Below, piece after piece: positions 41,426-49,363 of a DNA stretch of 64,000 bases. Position 1 is the stretch's first letter. Every line of letters starts with the position of its first letter. This stretch comes from Luteipulveratus mongoliensis (GTDB lineage: Bacteria > Actinomycetota > Actinomycetes > Actinomycetales > Dermatophilaceae), in NCBI RefSeq assembly GCF_001190945.1, contig NZ_CP011112.1, positions 682,001 through 746,000 on the forward strand. The letters run 5' to 3'. The translations under genes and the position numbers were made by a program. The notes below the pieces were generated by a model, which had not been told where the DNA came from, did not search any database, and saw nothing but the letters and a program-made list of their open reading frames with translations.

Positions 41426-44400
41426 ATGTCGAAGACGATCCAACGCTGGACCGGTCGCGAGTCGCGCGCGCTCCGCGAAGCACTGCGGATGAGCGTGCGC
41501 ACGTTCGCGCAGTACCTGGGTGTCAGCGATCGGGCAGTCTCCAAGTGGGAATCCGGTGATGGTGCACGCACACCCGGACCGGACTCTCAAGCGATCCTTG
41601 ATACGGCGTACACCCGCGCCGACGACGCGGCGCGTGACCGGTTCTGGGATTCCCTCACGCCCGACGCTCGACCCGACACGCCCACCAGCATCGGCCTGGC
41701 CATGGTTCCCGACCTGGAGCCATCCATGATCGCGCGGGACGACGAGCTACAGACGCTCGTGAGGATGCTCGATGAGGCTTCGAATGCCTCTGGGGCACAA
41801 GTCATTACGGTCGCCGGGCCGGGTGGGTTCGGCAAGACGACGCTCGCCACACAGACTGTCCATGACGATCAGGTCCTGGACCTGTTCCCAGAGATCCTGT
41901 GGGTCGAGACTGGCGAGGAGTGCTCGGCCGCCCGGCTCACGCACCTGATCACTGACCTGTGCTTCCATCTCGATGGCACTCGGCCACAGCTATCGGACCC
42001 GGAGCAAGCGGGGTTCCATCTCGCCCGCGTCATCGGAGACCGGCGGCTTCTGATGGTCGTGGACAACGTGTGGTCCGGCGCAGACCTGGCCCCCTTCCTG
42101 TTGGGCGCACCCAACTGCGTACGCCTGGTGACCACCCGCAACCTGCGCGTCACACCAACCACCGCACGGATCCTGCGGCTCGGTCCTATGGGGTCGGCAG
42201 AGGTCATCGAGCTCCTACAGAGAACAATCCCATCCGCCTCAGCACCTGCGTTGCGACCGTTGATCGAGCTCTGCGGTGGGTGGCCGCTGCTGGCAAATCT
42301 TGTCGGCGCGAGCGTGAGCAGCGATGTCGTCGCGGGAGCATCAGCCGGGACCGCCCTCCGTATCGCGCGCGATGCGCTACAGGCGCACGGCCCTCAAGCC
42401 TTCGATATCTGGGACGCCGATCAGCGCACAGCGGCGATCAGCCACGTCATCTCGACCTCACTGCGAGCCCTCGATGACGGTGTACGTCTATCTGGCGCAG
42501 AGGGCTTGAGCGAGCGGTACGCATCCCTGGCCGCCTTTCCTCCTTCGATGCCCATCCCCTTGGACGTGCTGGCGCGATGGTGGGGCCACGCCTACGGCTG
42601 GTCATCGGTCGTCGTCCGACAGTTCTGCAAGGTGCTCGCCGACCGGTCGCTGATCAGCGCCTACCGTGCAGACGTCGAGGCCATCGTTCTGCACGACGTC
42701 TTCCGCGCCTACCTGCTGGGCGAGGTCGGTGAATCGCTCCCGGACCTGCACCGATCACTGCTGGCCGCGATCGAGCTGCCCTCCGGATGGTCGGCGATGC
42801 CGCGAGACCGGACGTACGAGTGGGCGAACATGACGTTCCACCTTTCCCAGGCGCACGAGCATCAGGCGTTGGCCACGCTTCTCTCCGATCCGGAGTACGT
42901 GACGGCCAAGGCAAGCGTCTGTGGGGCACAGGCGTTGCGCGCGGACCACGACCTCCTCATGTCTGTGGACGGCGACACTGACGACGATGTGTTGGATCGA
43001 GCACGCTTCCTGACATCGCAGGGCTACCTGCTGCACGGCCAACGGTCCGAACCGGATATGGCCAGCACGTTGCTCATCGCGACGTTGCGGAACGGGAAGA
43101 AGCCCGATGGCACATTTCTTGACGTCCTCCGCGGAACCGGAGTCTCGGTGCCCTGGGCGACAGCACCGGAGGACAGGGAGCTTCCGGGTCATGTGGGCAC
43201 CGTGGTGTCAGTCGCTGCGCGGGAGGACCTGCTCGTCTCGGGCGGCGAGGACGGCGTAGTCCGCGTCTGGGACCTCTCGACGAAGAGTCTGATCAGGACG
43301 TTGCCCGGACATACGGGTTGGGTGCATGCGGTCGCGATCTCACCGGACGGCAATCTCATCGCCTCAGCCGGTGAGGACAGCGCGATCCGATTGTGGTCGA
43401 CTACCAACGGAACGCACGTGGGCGTCTTGCCGGGTCACGACAAGCGGATTCGAACGTTGACCTTCCTCCACCACAGCAGCCACCTGGCTTCAGGTGCTGA
43501 GGACGGACTGATCCGCGTCTGGGACCTGACGACGTCGACACTGGCGCGGCAGGCGACAACACGCGGCGTTGGCATCTGGTCGCTGTCGGTCAGCAGTGAC
43601 GACGAACTTGTCGCCGTCAGCGGCGAGGACGAGTACGTACGCCTGCTGGACCTGCACACCGGAGACCTGCTCGATGAGAGGGCTTCGCACCGCAGCTGGG
43701 TCCGATCGGTGGCCTTCATTCCTGGCCAGTCCGTCTTGGTGTCGGCATCGGCGGACGGCACAGCCCGCACCTGGAAGACCGATGCAAGACGACTGGAACC
43801 TGTCGCGATCCTCGACGCCGACGGCGAACGGCTACGTGCCGTCACCACTTGGCATGGGCAGATCGTCACGGCTGGCGAGAACGCGACCATCACACGGCAC
43901 ACCACACCCCCGTCGCAGGTCCGAATGCCGGCCGGAGTCAACTGGATTCGCACGATCGCGACGACCAACGGTGGGATCGTCGCTGGCTGCGAGGACGGCG
44001 GACTCAGACTCTGGCAGCACGACGGGACTGGCTCGCTTGAGACTCTCGCCTCGGGCCGCAGCACTGTGTGGTCATCGGCCTTCGCCGAGCGCGGCCAGAC
44101 CGTGGCGCTCGGCCGTGCCGACGGCACCGTACGACTGCACAACCCCACCACCGGGCAGGAGCACTCCCGCCTCGCAGCTGGACATGGCCGGGTCTGGGCC
44201 CTCGCCGCAGCCGGCCCCTATCTCGCGGCTGCATGCGGCGACGGCCGGCTGCGCGTGTGGCGAGGCAGCACCCAGACTCTCGAGCTCAACATCGACGTCG
44301 AGCTCACGTGGGACGTCGCCATCACTCGCGACGGCACGTTGATGGCCGCCAGTGACACCAACGGGCACGTGCGCGTCTGGTCACTCCCGGATGGACATCT

Positions 44401-44926
44401 CCGCTGGGACCACGCCGCCAACGCCGGCCGGGTGCGCTCCCTGGCCCTCTCAGCCGATGCCGACCTGGTTGCCGCCGCCGGTGGCGACGGCGTGGTCCGC
44501 ACCTGGACACTCAGCACTGGAGAGCCGCACCAGGCCGTGTCGGTACCGGGATGGGCGCGCACGGTTGCGTTCGACCCGAAAGGATCCCGGCTGGCGGTTG
44601 GCGCGGGCAACGGTGACATCTACCTCCACCAGGTCGGTCAGGCGGACGCCGACATAGTCCTCGGTGGCCATCGAGGTCGAGTGCTGATGCTCGGATTCGC
44701 AGTTGACGGCTCGTGGCTCACGTCCGTTGCAGCCGACGGTGCGGTACGACGTTGGTCGCTGGATTCTGACGATCCGGCGGACGCATGTTGTGTGGCAGAC
44801 GTTCGCGTGGATGCGAGCGCCCAGTGCGCCGCGTTCGACGCCACGACGGCCAGCGTCGTGGTCGGCAGCGCGAACGGCATCGCCCTGTTGGGTTTCGGCG
44901 TCGACGAGCAAGGAGTTCACGAGTGA
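41426..44926 (+). CDS. Apaf-1-like STAND NTPase: XRE HTH, NB-ARC, 14 WD40 repeats
   Basis: The protein has 1166 residues from ATG 41426, with GGGAGGGGGG just upstream. Residues about 10-60 are an XRE helix-turn-helix (LRMSVRTFAQYLGVSDRAVS, KWESG). The NB-ARC ATPase has P-loop VAGPGGFGKTTLA (about 130), Walker B RRLLMVVDNVW (about 207), a RNBS-like LVTTRN, and the GLPL-like CGGWPLLANLVG. A helical/winged region follows. From about residue 585 there are 14 WD40-type blades (for example SGGEDGVVRVWDLSTKSLIR), enough for two seven-bladed propellers. STAND proteins oligomerise on ligand binding and activate an effector. The stop overlaps the DUF89 gene start (GTGA), so that protein is the likely partner or effector. 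Confidence 0.9.
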   Translation: MSKTIQRWTGRESRALREALRMSVRTFAQYLGVSDRAVSKWESGDGARTPGPDSQAILDTAYTRADDAARDRFWDSLTPDARPDTPTSIGLAMVPDLEPSMIARDDELQTLVRMLDEASNASGAQVITVAGPGGFGKTTLATQTVHDDQVLDLFPEILWVETGEECSAARLTHLITDLCFHLDGTRPQLSDPEQAGFHLARVIGDRRLLMVVDNVWSGADLAPFLLGAPNCVRLVTTRNLRVTPTTARILRLGPMGSAEVIELLQRTIPSASAPALRPLIELCGGWPLLANLVGASVSSDVVAGASAGTALRIARDALQAHGPQAFDIWDADQRTAAISHVISTSLRALDDGVRLSGAEGLSERYASLAAFPPSMPIPLDVLARWWGHAYGWSSVVVRQFCKVLADRSLISAYRADVEAIVLHDVFRAYLLGEVGESLPDLHRSLLAAIELPSGWSAMPRDRTYEWANMTFHLSQAHEHQALATLLSDPEYVTAKASVCGAQALRADHDLLMSVDGDTDDDVLDRARFLTSQGYLLHGQRSEPDMASTLLIATLRNGKKPDGTFLDVLRGTGVSVPWATAPEDRELPGHVGTVVSVAAREDLLVSGGEDGVVRVWDLSTKSLIRTLPGHTGWVHAVAISPDGNLIASAGEDSAIRLWSTTNGTHVGVLPGHDKRIRTLTFLHHSSHLASGAEDGLIRVWDLTTSTLARQATTRGVGIWSLSVSSDDELVAVSGEDEYVRLLDLHTGDLLDERASHRSWVRSVAFIPGQSVLVSASADGTARTWKTDARRLEPVAILDADGERLRAVTTWHGQIVTAGENATITRHTTPPSQVRMPAGVNWIRTIATTNGGIVAGCEDGGLRLWQHDGTGSLETLASGRSTVWSSAFAERGQTVALGRADGTVRLHNPTTGQEHSRLAAGHGRVWALAAAGPYLAAACGDGRLRVWRGSTQTLELNIDVELTWDVAITRDGTLMAASDTNGHVRVWSLPDGHLRWDHAANAGRVRSLALSADADLVAAAGGDGVVRTWTLSTGEPHQAVSVPGWARTVAFDPKGSRLAVGAGNGDIYLHQVGQADADIVLGGHRGRVLMLGFAVDGSWLTSVAADGAVRRWSLDSDDPADACCVADVRVDASAQCAAFDATTASVVVGSANGIALLGFGVDEQGVHE

Positions 44927-46092
44927 CCAGCAGTCCCCAGGCTGAGCCCATCGTGTCGAACGAGCCTGGATCCTTTCCCTGGGGTGTTCTGACCAAACGG
45001 CACCCTCAGCTGATCGAGACGGTCCGCCGACAGCTTCCCTACCCACCAGCGACCCAGGAGGCACTCGACAGCCTGCTGCGAACGCTTGACCGAGCTGTGC
45101 CGCCCCTCGAGCCCGGCGCATGCGACCATCAGAAGTGGCAAGACTGGTCAGCCCCCTACCTCGGTATGAGATGGGTCGATGCCCCGTTCTTATGGGCCGA
45201 GTCCTATTTCTACCGACTTTTGCTGTGTGCGACCGACTACTTCGAGAGCGGCCCCTGGTCCGGAGTCGACCCGTTCGCACCTCAGAAGAACGCGGAGCTC
45301 GAGACACCAGAGCTCTCGCGTGACCTTGGAGCGCTCGACCGTCTGGTCGAGGCACCTGGCGAGGTGGGCTTGAGTGCTGCATTGTCCGCCGCGCTCTGGG
45401 GCAATCGTGCAGACCTTGGCTTTCGAATATCAGACCCGTCCGCACAGGAACGGCAACAGGTCGAAGACCTGGTGGCCGACGACTCATCGCTCGTTCCGCC
45501 GCTCCTTGATTCACGGCCCGCCGGGCAGGTCCACCTCATCGCTGACAACGCCGGCCGAGAGCTGGTCGCGGATCTCGTCCTGATCGATCGCCTGCTCGTC
45601 ACCGGACGTGCAGCGGAGGTCACGCTTCACCTGAAGCCGTACCCCTACTACGTCTCGGACGCGACCACTCAGGATCTGCTCATGGTGCTACGTCGCATGC
45701 ACGCAGCCGGAGGGGCCGCCGACGACATCGCTACGCGACTAGCCGCGAATATCCGGGACGGTCAACTCCGGGTGCAAACGCACGGCTTCTGGTGCAGCCC
45801 CCTGACATTTCATGACCTGCCCGGGGACCTGACCGCCGAGCTAGCGAGCGCCCGGCTCGTCATCATCAAGGGCGACTTGAACTATCGCCGCCTGGTCGGG
45901 GACGCTCATTGGGCTCCGACGACGGCCTTCACAGACCTCACGAGCTACTTTCCGGCACCGCTCCTTGCGCTGCGGACACTTAAATCCGATGTCGCAGTCG
46001 GAGTAAACAGCGAACGCCTGGCCCGTCTCGAGTCGAGTGCGCCCGGCTGGCGGACCGACGGTACGCACGCTGTCATTCACGCACGGCCCTGA
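44923..46092 (+). CDS. DUF89/ARMT1-family damage-control phosphatase
   Basis: The protein has 389 residues from GTG 44923. Family motifs are WAESYFYRLLLCATDYF, ALWGNRADLGF, IADNAGRELVADLVLIDRLL (metal-binding Asp-Asn, about residue 207) and VIIKGDLNYRRLVGD (about residue 316), close to the ARMT1-type consensus. DUF89 proteins are metal-dependent phosphatases that hydrolyse sugar phosphates and other damaged or reactive phosphometabolites. The gene overlaps the upstream STAND gene by four bases, so it is almost certainly co-translated. That context points to regulated, possibly suicidal, phosphometabolite turnover, which is inference. Catalytic motifs appear intact. Confidence 0.9.
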   Translation: MTSSPQAEPIVSNEPGSFPWGVLTKRHPQLIETVRRQLPYPPATQEALDSLLRTLDRAVPPLEPGACDHQKWQDWSAPYLGMRWVDAPFLWAESYFYRLLLCATDYFESGPWSGVDPFAPQKNAELETPELSRDLGALDRLVEAPGEVGLSAALSAALWGNRADLGFRISDPSAQERQQVEDLVADDSSLVPPLLDSRPAGQVHLIADNAGRELVADLVLIDRLLVTGRAAEVTLHLKPYPYYVSDATTQDLLMVLRRMHAAGGAADDIATRLAANIRDGQLRVQTHGFWCSPLTFHDLPGDLTAELASARLVIIKGDLNYRRLVGDAHWAPTTAFTDLTSYFPAPLLALRTLKSDVAVGVNSERLARLESSAPGWRTDGTHAVIHARP

Positions 46093-46158
46093 CGCATTCA
46101 TTCTCAGGCGATCTCCTGATGGGGCGCGCCATACCGAGCGCAGAGCTCCACCGAATAA

Positions 46159-46180
46159 GTTCGACACTCGTTCGGCACCC
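46159..46180. promoter_or_regulatory. Tandem 11-bp direct repeat downstream of STAND/DUF89 operon
   Basis: GTTCGACACTC is followed by GTTCGGCACCC, near-identical to the pair at 41237-41258. It lies 120 bp before the next gene (46301) in the 208-bp intergenic region after the DUF89 gene. It is either an operator shared by the promoters on both sides of the operon or a flanking repeat left by insertion. Confidence 0.45.
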
Positions 46181-46300
46181 CTGCAGCGGCTGATCATTCC
46201 GTCCCGTCACCACCGGCACAACGCTGTTCACCAGGCCTGTGGGCAGCTGTATTCCAGGAGCACCTGGACACGGCTGCCCGCCTACGGAAGGGACAGCCAG

Positions 46301-46864
46301 GTGGATTACACGAGCGACTCAGGCTGCACGTTCGAGGACGTCGCGGACTGGGCAGCACCGGACCTACTGATACTCGGCGTTCAGGATTCGACCGCCCAGG
46401 CAAATCAAGAACGCTGTCGTCGAGCCGCCTCGATTCTGGCTGAGTATGCGCTGTATCCCGAGGAGTTCGACGAGCCGCCGATGCTGCGGCTGCTGGTCAA
46501 GCACCACGGGGATATGGTCGCCGTCGCAGATGATCTCGCGATGGTGGAACATCTGCGTGAGCACCTGCGCATGGACGGCTTCCTTGTCCAGGTGTGGCAG
46601 GACCTCGAACGGACCTCCGCGCACCCGGCCGGTGCGGGACGCGGGGCTGCCGCCGTGCTGGGTGCTCGGCTGACCGAGGCGGTGAACGAGGTCCGCGCAC
46701 GCGCCGGGCTGCGCCGGCTGACCACCAGGCAGGTCGCCACACGCCGACTCGGCGACGTCGTCCGCGTAGCCGCCAGCGACACCGACCGACCGCGCGGACG
46801 GCATCACGCCGACCATGAGGACAAGCAGCCGGCGGCCAGGTACCTCGCGGCCTTCAAGGTGTGA
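46301..46864 (+). CDS. Unknown protein, paralogue of the gene at 48021
   Basis: The protein has about 187 residues from GTG 46301, with GGAAGGGA upstream. The core (APDLLILGVQDSTAQANQER, SILAEYALYPEEFDEPPMLR, LLVKHHGDMVAVADDLAMVE) and the later segment NEVRARAGLRRLTTRQVATR align over the whole length with the protein at 48021-48524. The family is unknown; it is helical with no catalytic motif seen. It is probably part of an actinobacterial accessory module with the receiver-domain and WhiB-like genes downstream. Confidence 0.65.
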   Translation: MDYTSDSGCTFEDVADWAAPDLLILGVQDSTAQANQERCRRAASILAEYALYPEEFDEPPMLRLLVKHHGDMVAVADDLAMVEHLREHLRMDGFLVQVWQDLERTSAHPAGAGRGAAAVLGARLTEAVNEVRARAGLRRLTTRQVATRRLGDVVRVAASDTDRPRGRHHADHEDKQPAARYLAAFKV

Positions 46865-46967
46865 TCAGGTTGCGCACCAGCGCTATTCACGCGATCAGTC
46901 TCGCCCGGTCATCGGCAGACCCACTGGTGGCCAAGGCCATCCGTGGCGGCCGTTACTGGTGCCGGCG

Positions 46968-47411
46968 ATGACGCGGCCACCAGCCAGGCTGCGGGATCAG
47001 CTCATCGATGCAGGGCTGCATCTTGCCGATGTGCCTGTCGAGTTCTCGCGCGTCGCCAGCCGGTCGTTGTGTCGCCGCATCGGTGCGGAGGCGATGGCGC
47101 GGATGCACCACCTGATGAACGGGGCACCGGTGGTCGCACCGCATCTGGTCACCGAAGCCGGCCGGGCACCGCGGGTGTGGTTCCTGGTCGCCCAGATCAA
47201 GCGCTCTCCAACAGGGCAGATCCTCGGCCCGGTCTGGATCGACGGCGGACCGCTGAAAGTCACCTACCTCGCACTGGCCGAGATGACCCACCGCGACTGC
47301 CTCATCTGCCGACCAGCCCGCGGACACGGCCCCACACACGTGCCCTCCGGCGGTGAGTCCGGGACCGCCCGGTCGATGTCTGCACAGGCCCCGGATCGAG
47401 TCGCGATGTGA
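46968..47411 (+). CDS. Hypothetical protein
   Basis: The protein has about 147 residues from ATG 46968 (MTRPPARLRDQLIDAGLHLA). The frame is open upstream to 46815 without convincing coding character. It contains RRIGAEAMARMHHLMNGAPV and VWFLVAQIKRSPTGQILGPV, then VTYLALAEMTHRDCLICRPA with a Cys-X2-Cys pair near the end. The family is unknown. Its stop is adjacent to or overlaps the upstream end of the receiver-domain frame, so the small genes here are probably one operon. Confidence 0.55.
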   Translation: MTRPPARLRDQLIDAGLHLADVPVEFSRVASRSLCRRIGAEAMARMHHLMNGAPVVAPHLVTEAGRAPRVWFLVAQIKRSPTGQILGPVWIDGGPLKVTYLALAEMTHRDCLICRPARGHGPTHVPSGGESGTARSMSAQAPDRVAM

Positions 47412-47503
47412 TCGCGACCCGTGCAGGAGTGACCGAACAACGAACGAACGCCCCGGCGCGTGGGATGAACGCACCGGGCCGACTCTCAAGGGCGGCAGGA
47501 AAG

Positions 47504-47905
47504 ATGGTTGAACACGTAGGAGCAGTACCGCGGGTGCTGCTGGTCGACGATGACCCGGCGGTCGCGCAGCCGCTGGCACGAGCCCTGCACCGCGAAGGAC
47601 TCCAGGTGTCCGTTGCCGGCACCGGTGCCGAGGCGTTGGAGTCGTTGGACGACCGGCCGGACCTGATCATCCTGGACCTGCGGCTGCCCGATACCGACGG
47701 GCTGGACATCTGCCGACAGATCCGTCGCGCCGGGCACCGGATGCCCGTACTGATCCTGTCCGCACACACCGACCGGATGGACACCGTCGTCGGCCTCGAC
47801 GCAGGCGCCGACGATCACGTGACCAAACCGTTCAGACTCCCCGAGCTCCTTGTCCGCATCAAAGCCCTGCTACGCCGTGCCGCATGGGCCGGGGCCACCG
47901 GATGA
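47504..47905 (+). CDS. Stand-alone response-regulator receiver domain
   Basis: The protein has 133 residues from ATG 47504, with GGCAGGAAAG upstream; the frame opens at GTG 47408. A complete CheY-like receiver is present: acidic pocket VLLVDDDPAVAQ, phospho-acceptor Asp in LIILDLRLPDTDG, Thr/Ser in LILSAHT and Lys in VTKPFRLPELLVRIKALLRR. The end resembles an OmpR-type linker, but the winged-helix output domain is absent. It may act by protein-protein contact or be a truncated OmpR-type regulator. No histidine kinase lies nearby. Confidence 0.85.
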   Translation: MVEHVGAVPRVLLVDDDPAVAQPLARALHREGLQVSVAGTGAEALESLDDRPDLIILDLRLPDTDGLDICRQIRRAGHRMPVLILSAHTDRMDTVVGLDAGADDHVTKPFRLPELLVRIKALLRRAAWAGATG

Positions 47906-48020
47906 CTCTCCACCCTGGCGATCAAGCGGTCGCCCCTGATCTGGTCGGACGGGCGATGCGTGACCCCCGAGCCCGTCGCCCGTCTGACCGTCCACTCCCC
48001 CGCCACGACGGGACCCCTTT

Positions 48021-48524
48021 GTGAGCACGCTCAAGAAGGTCGCAGGGTGGTCACCGGCGGACCTGCTCACCCTCGGCGTACCCGGGTCCGATGAACCGGC
48101 GAACGAACAACGACACGCACTGGCTACCTCGATCCTGGCCGAGTACCGACCGCACGCGACCTGGCTGGAAGAACCACCCATGCTCGCCCTCCTGATCGCG
48201 CACCGCGGCGACATCCGCGCCGCCGCAGACGACCCGCACGTCATCGACCACGTGCGCCACTCGGTCGCCCGGGACGCGATCCTCACCGTGACCTGGCGAC
48301 ACCTCGAACAGCTGGTGCAGAACCCCGGCGCGCACCGGCCAGCACCCGACTACGGCCCGATCGGTGCCGTCCTGGCCACCGAGGCAAACACCGTGCGTGC
48401 CCGCGCCGGACTCGACCCGATCACGACCGGGCAGCTCGCCGCCCGACGCATCCGCGTCCTGCTCGAGCACGCCGGAACCGGCCACCTCACGAAGACCGAC
48501 CACCCAACTCGGGAGGGCGAATAA
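48021..48524 (+). CDS. Unknown protein, paralogue of the gene at 46301
   Basis: The protein has 167 residues from GTG 48021. It aligns end to end with the 46301-46864 product: SPADLLTLGVPGSDEPANEQ, then SILAEYRPHATWLEEPPMLA, LLIAHRGDIRAAADDPHVID and NTVRARAGLDPITTGQLAAR correspond to matching blocks there. Divergence is substantial, so this is an old duplication or two separate acquisitions of the same family. No function can be named. Confidence 0.65.
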   Translation: MSTLKKVAGWSPADLLTLGVPGSDEPANEQRHALATSILAEYRPHATWLEEPPMLALLIAHRGDIRAAADDPHVIDHVRHSVARDAILTVTWRHLEQLVQNPGAHRPAPDYGPIGAVLATEANTVRARAGLDPITTGQLAARRIRVLLEHAGTGHLTKTDHPTREGE

Positions 48525-48591
48525 TGGTAGATACCAACCCTTCTCGCGCGATCCAGCCCATACCGGCCCGCCGAGCGCCAAGGGGTCTCGC

Positions 48592-48864
48592 ATGAGCGCC
48601 CGCAGGCCGATCCAGACGGCCACTGCGTGGCTGGCCGCGCATTGGTTTCCGCAATGGCACGGCCACCAGGACAAGCACCGTGCACACGCCGCACTGCTCT
48701 GCTCCGGCCGCTCAGTGCTCCTGACCTGCCGCGAGTACGCCATCCGCACTGGCCAGCAGTACGGCATCTGGGGAGGACTGTCCGAGCACGACCTGGCCGG
48801 CCTCATCCGCCGCCGACGACGTCAGCGCGACAACGAGTCCGGCCCGGAACGGGCCGCATCATGA
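48592..48864 (+). CDS. Degenerate WhiB-like protein
   Basis: The protein has 90 residues from ATG 48592. The segment CREYAIRTGQQYGIWGGLSE, followed by a basic RRRRRQR tail, matches the WhiB signature (CLxYAL..GxxxGIWGG.SE.ER). Only two cysteines are seen (LLCSGRSVLLTCREYA), whereas canonical WhiB proteins have four, including a Cys-X2-Cys pair, for the [4Fe-4S] cluster. The protein may therefore lack the cluster and have altered redox sensing or only DNA/sigma binding. It overlaps the next small gene (ATGA). Confidence 0.65.
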   Translation: MSARRPIQTATAWLAAHWFPQWHGHQDKHRAHAALLCSGRSVLLTCREYAIRTGQQYGIWGGLSEHDLAGLIRRRRRQRDNESGPERAAS

Positions 48865-49043
48865 CCGGCCTGGTCGTCGCCGTGGACGCCGACGCCCTCT
48901 TCGCCGTCCTGAACTGGACCGGCGTCCCGCCCGACGGATGGAGCCCGGACGCCAAGGCCGCCTGGCGCACGCTCATGTCCAGCTTCCCAGACCACGACCG
49001 CCGATTGATCACGCCACCTCGCGTCTGGCAGCGTCACGGCTGA
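48861..49043 (+). CDS. Small hypothetical protein
   Basis: The protein has 60 residues from ATG 48861, overlapping the WhiB-like stop by four bases: VVAVDADALFAVLNWTGVPP, then DGWSPDAKAAWRTLMSSFPD. It is acidic at the start and basic at the end. No family is recognised. Tight coupling supports a real gene. Confidence 0.45.
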   Translation: MTGLVVAVDADALFAVLNWTGVPPDGWSPDAKAAWRTLMSSFPDHDRRLITPPRVWQRHG

Positions 49044-49331
49044 TCTGGCAGTGCAGGTGGGGCTGGCGTGAGCGGCTGGCGTTCCTGACGGACAACCGCG
49101 CCCGGCTTCACCCGCGGCCACTGCCAGTCGTCAACCGGCTGGGCCTGTGGGGTCTGCTCCTGTGGTCAGCGCCGGTTGCGGACGTACAGCTGTGCCTTCT
49201 TGCCGCACCGGGGCAGCGGCGGTCCATCTCAAAGGCCGGCATCGCGGCCAGCAGCTCGCTGAGCTTGGCGTACCTGGAGGCTCGCCCGGCTCAACCAACG
49301 AGAGTGCCCCATCTGAGAATCGGGCTTGACC
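49044..49331. other. Region without an intact gene at right border of accessory segment
   Basis: This gap of about 320 bp to the ABC transporter start shows no complete gene. On the minus strand around 49200-49290 a frame reads YAKLSELLAAMPAFEMDRRC and, after a one-base shift, PRCGKKAQLYVRNRR followed by a stop. This looks like the end of a decayed small zinc-ribbon-type protein gene. A half palindromic element lies at 49280-49297. The promoter of the ABC operon follows. Confidence 0.35.
49280..49297. repeat. Half-copy (right end) of the palindromic element
   Basis: GCTCGCCCGGCTCAACCA corresponds to the right terminus (GGCTCGCCGGCTCAACCAGC in copy 1). No left half lies nearby. The unpaired left end is at 29031, at the other side of the accessory region. 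Confidence 0.5.
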
Positions 49332-49350
49332 TTGACCCAGCGTCAACCTT
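49326..49350 (+). promoter_or_regulatory. Promoter/operator of the ABC exporter operon
   Basis: TTGACC at 49326 is a -35-like hexamer. It overlaps a dyad TTGAC-CCAGC-GTCAA (49332-49346) close to the start codon at 49364. MerR-family regulators bind such dyads between the -35 and -10 elements, and the operon ends with a MerR gene. The -10 element is not obvious. Confidence 0.45.
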
Positions 49351-49363
49351 GCACGCTCCTCTC

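Noticed and set aside
41155-41571. N-terminal extension of the minus-strand gene at 40624
   Set aside because: The added 139 residues are Arg/Ser/Pro-rich, cross the divergent promoter region and overlap the start of the STAND gene.
44951-44967. Third occurrence of GTGTCGAACGAG inside the DUF89 gene, similar to the flanking 11-bp repeats
   Set aside because: It is a single partial copy within coding sequence (encoding VSNEP) without the tandem arrangement; treated as chance.
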